Shown here one piece after another: positions 54,703 to 64,000 of a stretch of DNA of 64,000 nt (positions within the stretch are counted from its first letter, which is position 1; every line of letters starts with the position of its first letter). The stretch comes from Ypsolopha sequella (lineage: Eukaryota; Arthropoda; Insecta; Lepidoptera; Ypsolophidae). The DNA lies in the NCBI GenBank assembly GCA_934047225.1, contig OW203989.1, positions 11,631,977 through 11,695,976 of the forward strand. The letters run 5' to 3'. Made by a program: the position numbers and the translations under genes. The notes beneath the pieces were generated by a model. The model worked only from the letters and a program-made list of their open reading frames with translations, had not been told where the DNA came from and did no database searches.

Positions 54703-54758
54703 GGTATAAATCTTCCTTCAGTTGTAACAAGCAAGATTCCGAAGCTGTATTCATATTA

Positions 54759-55288
54759 GGTGACTTTTTGGTCATCGTCCAAATTCATACTGGAGGCTTG
54801 GTAAGTGACCAGCATCATGAATCGATAACAATTTTTGTGAAATTCGAATAATGAAATTTCGACTTCCCATAGTAATTCACTCGCAGTCCTGAGTGATTTT
54901 GTGAAAAACGCAAAATTAAATTTAGGCTTCCTATACCAATTGACTCAGAGTTGTTCTTAAATTAGTATAGCAGCACAAACATATGGTCCTGAGTTTACAG
55001 TGTGAATTTGCATAAATGAGACACAATTATTATAAGATAACTCAATAGAGTCCAAGATATATTTTGGGCCCCACTGGGTCCGGCGTCAGTTGGAGTAATA
55101 ATCATATAGTAATTGTGTCTCATTTATGTGTTTACACGGGCGTAAAAGCAATAAATTACTCGGTTACGTTTAAAACACTCGCTATACGCTCGTGTTTTAA
55201 ATCATCCTCGTAATTTATTCCTTTTCGCCCTTGTAGCATAAACCACTATAATAGTATGAATTTGGCTGTATAAAAAAGTCACCTTAAA
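54759..55288. mobile_element. Foldback element of the 19589 family, opened by insertions
   Basis: Left end AGGTGACTTTTTGGTCATCG, right end AAAAAGTCACCTT. Between the arms lie foreign pieces: the CCGGCGTCAGTTGGAGTAAT repeat (55045-55110, shared with 17245) and an inverted partial copy of the 13114 foldback family (55128-55250). Confidence 0.65.
55128..55250. repeat. Partial inverted copy of the 13114 foldback family
   Basis: Reads ACACGGGCGTAAAAGCAATA then CCCTTGTAGCATAAACCACT, the reverse complement of the first 130 bp of 13114-13507. Confidence 0.7.
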
Positions 55289-55429
55289 TTAAAATAAAAT
55301 GTACGGTAGTTAGATACGTTATGTAAAATCTAAATAAATCGCATTGTTCAGAGTTCAGAGTTCAGAGTACATTGATTATGATGATAGATAACTGATATCC
55401 CAGCACTCCTTTGTGCTATATATTAGGTC

Positions 55430-55830
55430 CTTACATATGAAATTGGCGTTTTCTATGAAGAATTTGAAGGAAACTTAATTTTCAGTACTAACATTTTTGC
55501 ATTTTTTTTAGGAATGACAAATTTTATAATTCATTTTGTGAATGTATGAGACAACATTGAGCTAACAGAAACATTAATTCAATTTTTGAAAAGTGTCAGC
55601 TGTAAAAAAATATTACGAATCTTATCATGGAAATGGTTGGCATTTAGGGCGAACTGTTTTTGATGATTCAATTTTAGTTATCACACTGAAAATAAAAATA
55701 AAATTTAATACGTAGATGTAAAACCTTGAAATCAACTTTCAAACAAAAAGCAAATAATGGAAATAGCTATTGAATTACAGGAATTATGAACTCATTAATC
55801 TGTAAGAAAACTTCGCCAATTTCATAGGTA
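55430..55830. repeat. Partial copy of the hAT element interior (50800-51180)
   Basis: GGAAACTTAATTTTCAGTAC through TTCATAGGTAAGTACC runs nearly parallel to 50810-51170. The CAGGGG termini are absent. Confidence 0.65.
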
Positions 55831-56505
55831 AGTACCCAGTGTAAGCACCCAATAGTATTCTTTTTCACAAGGTGTGACAGTTTTGCGATAAAAAGGATGA
55901 GTCAAAATATTCGTAACGAATGATCTGTTTGTCTAATTTTTATCAGTATGACTCAGAATGACTCAGATATGGAAATACTTTACCATTCCTCAAGTTATTT
56001 GCCGCTAACAGCTTTATTTTTAGTAATAACAACACTTAGATACAAACCATAATTCTTCTATATTCTTATTCTTAGATATTCTATAGAAGAGCTTGTATGA
56101 CTAGATTGATGGATGTGGAAGAGCCGAAAGAGGTGTGTCAAGATCTTAACAGACAGAAATCTTTATTCTGTGTCTGTAGTCTCTGCGTATCTCTATGAGA
56201 GACAGGCGTGAGTATATAAGTTGAAATTTAATCAACCGCTCGAATTCATACTGGAGACTCGCGTTAGTGATTGATCAGGACCAAAGTTCGTAATGCTTTT
56301 TTTCGAATATATAAAAAAATCGTTCCCTTATGAACTGGACTGGATCAATTACAATTCCTAATACATGCAATACGGGAGCAACAAATATTTTTTTTTTCGA
56401 AATTGGCCTTAAGGGTTATTAACATTGTTCCTGATCACAAACCGAGTCTTCAGTATGAATGAGTATGGGTGGTTAAATAAATTCCACCTTATATTATACG
56501 AGTAT
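55831..56505. other. Non-coding, nothing recognised
   Basis: No gene or repeat seen. Confidence 0.35.
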
Positions 56506-56612
56506 GTATGTACATTATATTACGCGACACGCGGGAGTGCGGGTGATTTCATACTGACATGTATGTACTCGCCCGCACTCTTGCCATGTCGCGTACAATA
56601 TGTAATATATGT
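56506..56612. repeat. Imperfect inverted repeat
   Basis: ATATTACGCGACACGCGGGAG pairs with the right side CTCTTGCCATGTCGCGTACAATAT; GAGTGCGGG pairs with CCCGCACTC. A small foldback. Confidence 0.55.
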
Positions 56613-56649
56613 ACTGGGTATATATTATACTAAAATGTAATGTACTCTT

Positions 56650-57150
56650 TAGCCCGTGGCTTCGACCGCGTTGATTATGTTTTTGTATAGTCGTATCGAA
56701 TCTGTAAATATTTTTCAGCTCATTAATTTTTTAGTACGTAGTTGACCTGACTCTGGTTTGGAGTATGGAGTGTTTTGGATTCTCATCATCTCTAATTTGA
56801 TCCCCATGTAAATTATCTTTGGCTAGGCCCAAGACCAAGACACGTTTCCGTCTTTGGCGAGGCCGAAGGCCGAGCCGCTTTTCTGATCGTCAATTTTTTG
56901 TTCTCTGAATTAATCCTCTGCTAATGTCTCTTTGGCGGTCTTTGATAACTGATTTAATCCCCTAATATAGTATGTTTGGCGACGTCTCTGAACGACACTA
57001 TTTCTTGTTCCCATCGGAACTGATTTATGGGTTAAAAAGTAGCCTGTGTCCTATTTCAGGTTTCGAACTACATTTGTGATAAGTTTTAGCCCAATCGGTT
57101 CAGTAGTTAAACATCCATCCATACATCCATCCAAACTTTCGCATTTATAT
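56650..57150 (+). repeat. RTE-like LINE 3' tail
   Basis: Starts with TAGCCCGTGGCTTCGACCGCG, a phrase typical of lepidopteran RTE tails. It ends with CAATCGGTTCAGTAGTTAAAC, CATCCATCCATACATCC and ACTTTCGCATTTATATTATT. The order of the blocks fits an RTE 3' end. 5'-truncated, no coding part visible. Confidence 0.6.
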
Positions 57151-57210
57151 TATTAGTGGGATTAGTGGGATGGGATGGGATGGGATTAGTGGGATAGTGG
57201 GATGTATTCT
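57151..57210. repeat. Short tandem repeat, TGGGAT/TAGTGGGAT type
   Basis: Repeats of TGGGA and TTAGTGGGA follow directly on the LINE tail, as expected for replication slippage at a retrotransposon 3' end. Confidence 0.7.
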
Positions 57211-58335
57211 TGTCTCTTGCCGTCAGTTATGCAACCGGCGGTTCTGCTAATCTGTGAGAACAACGAGCGATCCAGTAAGGATGTGACGGTGATGTTCAAA
57301 GTGACCTTAGCCATAGGAACGGCTACGTGACGTGATCTGGCACTAATGTGTTTTATTAGCCGTTGCATGTCACCAGACAAATTTGCTCGCCTCTCAAGTC
57401 TCACCATAAGAAAATCTATATATCATGTCAAATCGCTTGTTGCCAGATAATTGGTTTGTGTTTTTATTTCCATTCCTTCTGCTAATTCTGCATGGTTTTT
57501 TTAAAACCATGTGCATAATCTTCATGTATGTACTTTTACTTATCTTATTATGTCTTATTTGAAGAGCGCAGTTATTATAACTATAACACTTCGTAACAGA
57601 AATGATAAAAAAGGCATGGACTTGCTAAGTTTCTTGCCCTTCTTAGCAGTATAGTCGAATGGGCGGAGTTAGGCATATATTTATTTATAGCTTATTTATC
57701 TATCAACTTTGTATTTATAGGTATTGCATGATGTACGTAGGTATATAATAGTATTTATTTGTTCCTATATTTTTTACTTACGTAAGTAGATATGTCATGC
57801 ATGTGTAATGTGTGCGTGGCCATCAATGTAACTTTTAATTTTTTTTATTGTATTTTTACAATAAAACAATAATAATAGTATTATTGTTTTATTGTATTTT
57901 ATTGAATATTTATTTTTGATTGTATTCTATTGTTTTTTATTTAAGAATAAAATAGCCCTGTAATAATCATCACAGGTTTGTTAATTGTTTATGTATGTTA
58001 ATTAAGAAGTATATACATACATTTAAATAAAGTATACATATTTTATGTACCTATATTACAACTCGAAAATCTCGTGATTCTCATGACATGATATAATTTA
58101 CTTAAAGCACGTCACAAACTGTGTTTATGTTTCTTGTATAACTCTATAAAGTCGTATCACCCCGGTTCTGTTACGTATCAATCATGGAAACTGGATTATC
58201 ATCTAAAAAATGTTACCTTGAAGACAAAGAGTTTGTTGACTTTGTAATCCATTGTTCACTTAACTTCACAAAGTCAATATTCTTCGGTAATTGCAGAGAT
58301 ATCGGGAGATAGGGGCATGGCGCTTGCGAACGCAT
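57211..58335. other. Non-coding, AT-rich palindrome inside
   Basis: A low-complexity palindrome made of TATTGTATTTT and AATAATA units lies at about 57840-57935. No gene. Confidence 0.4.
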
Positions 58336-58690
58336 GAGATCGTTCAACAATTACGTGATCATTTTTGGCCGTTTTTATAACCACCCCCCCCATGTGATCA
58401 CAGTGTAATCTTTTGTTTTTAACCTCCCCCCCTCGCCTTGATTACGTAATCTTCGTCCGGGCTTAAAATGTTTGCTGTTTATTAGCACTGACACGTATGT
58501 CATGTTTCTATGGGTCTAAATGACCTAAATTTGGGAAGAGGGTGTGTCATTTGTCAATCTAAATCTACGTTTAACAGGGACAAATTAAACAGGAACGTAA
58601 ATATTGGACGTAAATATTTAAATATAATTTATTTATTTTCGGAACCCCCCCCCCCTTCACGTAATTGTTGAATGATCCCCATGAGGCCAG
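58336..58690. mobile_element. Probable MITE with C-rich interior
   Basis: GATCGTTCAACAATTACGTGA at the left pairs with TCACGTAATTGTTGAATGATC at the right. The interior has three C-runs (58383, 58426, 58647). Confidence 0.65.
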
Positions 58691-58985
58691 AAATAGGCCT
58701 CATACCCAATGCCAATATAGAGAGATGTGTTGAGTTTTGACCTTGGCTACAGGTTGATGCGCTGCCCTCTTTTTGCTTGTCTACTTTTATAGTGTGCGTG
58801 AGAAATGTGAGTATTTACGGCAACATATAGTTTTTGTGTATACGTTGGTGAAATAAGTGGGCGGTAACGTGGAGACATCTGAACACGAACAATTGAAACT
58901 GTTTTTGGAAGAGCGGCCCGAAATGAAAATTTGAAATATTTCAGGAGAGCAAAAAAACATTATAATTTATATAAAATGTCTATAA

Positions 58986-59355
58986 TAGTAGTTTATGCAA
59001 CAAGGGCGCAAAGGGATAAATTACGAGGACGATTTAAAACACTATCGTAGCGAGTGTTTTAAACGTAACCGAGTAATTTATTGCTGTTACGCCCGTGTAT
59101 CATACTACGTTTTTCAATGCATAGTGTGAGGAAATAAAACAAATATAATCTTGTCAATTTTAAATTATAATTGGCTCAAAAGGACTGTAGAGCCGTTAAA
59201 CAGTGGAAAAAAAAAGTATAACATTTATGGTACACAGGAAAGGATGCAGGTTAGCCAACCATTGTAAATAAATAAAAAAAAATTATATAGCCCTAGGGCA
59301 AAATAATCGACTTTCTGTTCGGTTTTGATGCATAAAAAGTGGGCCTTTACGAGCC
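58986..59355. repeat. Foldback repeat, family of 13114
   Basis: TAGTAGTTTATGCAACAAGG through AAAGTGGGCCTTTACGAGCC; same order of blocks as 13114-13507 and 44003-44386. Confidence 0.72.
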
Positions 59356-62204
59356 CTAACGAAATAAGTGCAAACTATTGGAAAATATGAATCAAATCAA
59401 TAAAAAGGTATTTGAAATAAAATCAATAACGCGTTTCTGCTCTTGTGAATTTGTGGGTAATTCCATCCATGCCCAACAAGGCAACAAGGAACTCAAACTC
59501 TTATCTGTGTATCTTGCTGTTTTCCTCATACTGATTCGATATTTCCGGCCAATTTGGATATTCAGTTACACTTAGATACTGAACGTGGGCGAATCTCTGG
59601 GTGGCCGAAGATTGTTCGATAGATTAGGCAAAGGGCAATAAATGAAATCAATTTAAAATTAGAGCAACTTTTCAAACGGAAACGATCTAACCGCGCTGAA
59701 ACATCTACGAGGATCGTGTCTCCCGAAGCCCGGAATAGCGTTCGTGGGAAGAAAGGGGAGTGGTGCCTTGACCTTGCCGGGGGTAGGAGGGGGGACTGCA
59801 CGCTGCACTGCACGGTCACTGACTTGTCTGACTGGTTTTCGTGCAGAATCGTGCACCACTTTGTTTTGCTCGCGGGGTTAACACGCGGTTGGTACGAGTA
59901 TTAGCAGGGAGTTAGCAAATACACATTTCTTGATAACATCTATTTATAACGATTTATACTCGTAAATTGATGTTTTTGGTGAATTAAATTTCCCCGAGTG
60001 ATATGGAGCTTGTTTTAGTTCATTTGGCTTCCGGGTTTAAAACTGGGAAACTACCGAAACTACTTTACCTCGAATTCTGGCAAATTAACTCTCTGAATCT
60101 AATTTTACTTTCAAACTAAAAACCAACGAAAAGGTATTTATTTTATTCTTCCTCGGATTCAAGTAATTGGATTTGATTTAGTACCTACAGTAAAACCAAC
60201 AGGCCTGTTTATTTTGCCATCTCACTTACAATTTCTGTTTTAGGATAATCAAAAGCAATCCCGAATTTCGTTTCCATCAACGTTGGTAACATTTTCAAGG
60301 AAACCGTTTTCTATATTTACGATAGGAGAATTTCGATGTGAAATGGTGGTGCCTTATATTAATTGTCTCTGAAATGTAATCACCTGTAGTCTATTATGAA
60401 ATGTAAATTAACTTATGTAACTTAAAATATGTCTCTACAACGCTCTTACCAGTAGCAGTTTTAAAACTTTTCCAAGTGATTTCTCTTTGAACCTGCCCAG
60501 TGCAAGTCTCATCAAGAAAACTGGTCCTGTAACTTACAAAAGATGGACGTGATTGCTGCTACATATGTTAGTTCTAGGAAAACGTACAGCCAACCCACCC
60601 ATCTAGTCTACTAACTAGCACGTAAGTTAGAGAGTCAAGACCAAGGGCATTTCGTTTTAGAAAGATCATTGAGCACGGGCGTATTGTTTTAGCTTTTATA
60701 CGGGGCGTGGCTTGGGTTTCATTGTCTCGTCATTATTTTGGCAGCAGAGATACATGGATATGGATGAAGCCATCACACCTTGTTAAAAAGTTAGAGTGTT
60801 TGATTAAACTGAACCCTCAACGTTTCGGGTTAAATGACTTTCAAGGGAATTAAAGAAATGGTACGAGTATGTTTGAATCCAGTTCTAAAAATTGAGAATT
60901 CAAAGAATCGTTTCTATGTCTGCTACTGTCACCACGCGTACCTGCTATGTACGTGATGAGACTTCTAGATTGGTCTCCGACTTTCGGGAAAAGAGAGATA
61001 ACAACTTTCATGCAGGTGTCAGTAGCCCGGTCTCATCAGTTAACGGAAATTACTGACGACATATCGGGAATAAAATGTTTCTAATTCTATCTGACTATTT
61101 TTCTTTATCGTACCCTCTTTGGTATAGATTTACGATCAAAAGACAATTCGAATTCCTCATCTTGATTTGAATAGCCTTTCTCTGGCATCCCAATACTTGG
61201 TACAGCCTCGGCATATTTGCGGAGTCACAGAAATTGGAAGCATTGAAACTTCAAGATGGAATTCAGTAAATACGCAACGGTTCAATAGGTACCCCCAGCT
61301 CCAATGAATGACGCTAGATGACTATATCTACGAGCTAAGGACAAAGTTTTGTAAATTAAAGATATGCGTTTATTTAGTAATAAAGTAGCTTCGAGGTACC
61401 ATTAAGGACGGTCGCTTTGCTACGGTCCCGTGGTAATATCAACAAATTACCTCAGCGTCAAAGCCGCCTCCGAGCTCTGCCCGTCTATGTGGGATACGAG
61501 ATCTTTGTTAAAACAGGAAAAATCTTATTTCACAAGAAATATCTGTTTTCATTATCCTTTGAGGTTTTATGTACGGAATAAATGACTGTATGTACACACA
61601 TCAGGGAAATGAAATGAGGTCATTCAAATAAACCATTACGTTGATATTTGTGCGTTCAAACTTGATTACTCAAAAAGTATCATTTGTAGTACAAAATTGC
61701 TTAATATTCTGAAGGACAGACGGAGAACTGACGGCACTTTTATTATTCAAACGTGTATCCTTCCATTTGAATTTAAAAACTACGAACAACGAGAAAAAGG
61801 GCGTAAAGTAAGGCACGTTGGTTCAATGACGCGATGCGTAGCGAAAGACAACCTCCCACTTGAAATCCTAGCTTGTCATTTCAGACGGTATACAAAACGG
61901 TTGTGCCAAGGGGAATACTTAACACCAGTGCCCTTTAAAACCCCACTAAAGACATAATTGCCCCAGCATTTGCGACCGTCCCCACGTCAGACATATTTAT
62001 TTAGGACGTCATTATTTATTGCCCTTCTTTTCGCACTGCCTTTTTGCAGTTTCCGAATGCGTAAATAATTGGTGCATCAAGTGTTGATTGTATTACGAGC
62101 ATAACCAATTAGTTTTACTTGGTTCTTCATATTTTTATTTCATAAATTCCAGTGTGTTTTATTATCTTTCAATAGCTTTTGTTTTTAGGATTCCGCAAAC
62201 TTGA
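59356..62204. other. Non-coding, nothing recognised
   Basis: Almost 3 kb without recognisable gene or repeat. A GC-rich stretch with short frames on both strands at 59690-59900 could be an untranslated exon, but nothing supports it. The open frame 61697-61957 shows no motif. Confidence 0.4.
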
Positions 62205-62420
62205 AAAAAACCGAGCTTTTATAGGATCACTTTGTTAAACGTCCGTGTTTCTGTCTGTCCGCCCGTCAAGATCCTTTTCTCAGGAACTACTAGTCTTATT
62301 ATAGACTACCTAGTTTAAAATAAATATATCTGGTTAAGGTCTCATCTCAGTTTTTTTTTCTTTGAAATCGTCAAGTCTACGATGACTTATTTGATGTAAT
62401 ATCACGGAACCCTCAAAATG
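62205..62420. repeat. Moth interspersed repeat, diverged
   Basis: TATAGGATCACTTTGTTAAA, CTGTCTGTCCGCCCGTCAAG, ATCCTTTTCTCAGGAACTAC and CACGGAACCCTC occur in the order typical of a widespread lepidopteran repeat. Related to the pieces at 51960-52826. Confidence 0.5.
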
Positions 62421-64000
62421 CGAGTCCTGCAAGCCAGAGCAGATGTCGATTCATAACAAAAAAAAAAACGCACATCAGCGATCACAATATTCTCTTTGAA
62501 TATAACGACATTTCTTGCTTTGTGTAGAGCAGCGCTGACGTTCGTCTTGCACCACATGTTTCATGTCAGTTTTCTGAGATCTATTTTTTATTCAACCTTG
62601 TCGCATCCTTGCACTTGAATCCACATCGGACACCGACCAGTTCAACTTTTTACTAAAATACCCCTGCCAGTCATAAAATGCTATTATTATCAACTTTCTT
62701 CTGATGTTGTTTTAACGAAGATATATTATCGTCGGTCGAGATTCACGGTCAGGGTCGCCGTAAATACTTAAATAGTACACACTTAAGTTGCACAACATGT
62801 GGCCCGCCATATGGCTTCGTTATCACGACACTACAAAGTAAACAAATACAAAAACAATTCTGGCTTCATATTTTTGAAGCAACTCCTCCACTTGAATTTA
62901 CAATTTTGTACAAGTTCTTTCATGTTTTCCAAGCATCGGTTTCAAATAATCTAGGTGATTTTAGGCAAAGTCAGCTCTATGATATAACATTATTGTTCGT
63001 TTCTGGCTCAAGTTGCGTAAAAAAAGGCCTGATGCATTCAAAATTTGCTCCAGTCACGGTTTTTTATATATTTATCGTCATCATAACATCTAAAGGTTTT
63101 GCAATAGTTGCATTCGTTTTGTTTTCGTAACTCGCTCGTACGCAGGATGTAAGCATTTTATGTTCATCGGCTTTGGAAATATAGCCGCTTATTAGAGCAT
63201 CATTTCTATCATCAGTTTCTGCAATAATAAGTAGCTACTTTAACTACCGCAAGTCTTTTAAATGCGTAATTGATGTTCAGGTCAAGTGGAAGATTTGCTT
63301 CTGAATGCATATTTTGGTGATTCTCATAGCATTCCTTTGCGGGAACAGCAATACAGTATCTGAGAAGAACACTCGATCATGAACCTCAGGTGTATCGTCT
63401 GGTAATAGAGTCAATCAGAAGCCACAAGGATAAAGGGGGCGTGGCTTAAGGAATAAGGACGGGGCTTATTTATTTTCACTATTTACTGGCTCTCTAGTAT
63501 TATAATAAATTGGACCAATCACAGCGCAGAATCGCGGTGTTATAATAATGTAGGTATAAAACCGTTCTTGATGTTGTAATTACCTTATTTTAGTTTGGGA
63601 GTAGATTAAATTCTTTTCTTTTACGCTCAGCTTACAATCATTATAATGCAGCCTTTATTATAGTGCCATGTAAAATTTCATTTAGTACGATGTCAATGCC
63701 GCTTTTGAAATTAGTGGGTGCGTTGGCCGTGTAGTTTGCATGTGTTGCGGGCGCTGCCGAACCGCTCCCATACGAACTGCCTCATTAAAATGTCCTCGCC
63801 AAATATTTTTTTCTCGCTACTTCTGCTATTGAATGTTTTTAATGGCAAGCAGCACTTGCGGTTTATTTGTGGAGTCACGCTGGCTTAATTGGAGTAAATG
63901 GTTTGCTCATATCGAATTCGTGATTCATAAAGTTTTTGAGAAAGTTTGTGTTCTTTTGAACATGGTGTAGTATATTATAAAAATTACGTCAGACGTAGAT
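62421..64000. other. Non-coding, nothing recognised
   Basis: No gene, RNA or repeat that I can support up to the window end. Confidence 0.4.

Noticed and set aside
61697..61957. 86-codon plus-strand frame
   Set aside because: No family motif, no splice or promoter context.

Overview
The window is nuclear DNA from an insect, most likely a moth or butterfly. It is AT-rich and mostly non-coding. It carries two conserved animal genes split by canonical GT-AG introns, and it is crowded with transposon debris of types typical of Lepidoptera: tRNA-derived SINEs, LINE 3' tails, foldback MITEs, piggyBac and P-superfamily elements. The lepidopteran placement is inference from repeat types and was not checked against a database.

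Two host genes are recognisable. On the minus strand, 8581-22584 holds a complete seven-exon gene for the SAGA histone H2B deubiquitinase non-stop/USP22 (492 codons, all splice phases compatible). A 9.2-kb intron sits between its fourth and fifth coding exons. On the plus strand, 36824-37099 holds the first two coding exons of a cytohesin-type Arf-GEF (steppke). The rest of that gene must lie beyond the window. A further plus-strand GC-rich exon at 42870-43079 could be an alternative first exon of the same gene. The two genes are divergent, and most of the 14 kb between their start codons is transposon sequence.

Mobile elements dominate the centre. Three copies of one THAP-encoding P-superfamily element (12315-16770, 24288-27069, 33900-36714) have perfect 8-bp target duplications. 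The first holds a decayed piggyBac element at a TTAA site that is empty in the other two, plus a foldback repeat that is also absent from them. The other two share a 0.6-kb insertion in the THAP intron that the first lacks. A nearly intact 5.1-kb LINE (28754-33856; gag-like ORF1, then endonuclease, reverse transcriptase and RNase H) has a 12-bp target duplication and one frameshift in an A8 run. It and the third P-type copy lie between a putative cytohesin leader exon and the start-codon exon.

Region by region: 1-8580 is foldback elements, a 180-bp tandem array and the 3' flank of non-stop. 8581-22584 is non-stop with repeat-filled introns. 22585-36800 is intergenic DNA with P-type copies, twin 570-bp MITEs and the LINE. 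36815-43079 is the cytohesin 5' end and the extra exon. 43080-64000 shows no recognisable gene and holds SINEs, hAT foldbacks, a 121-bp tandem array, a perfect 35-bp hairpin and LINE tails; it may be intron of the plus-strand gene. No tRNA gene, rRNA gene or CRISPR array was found.
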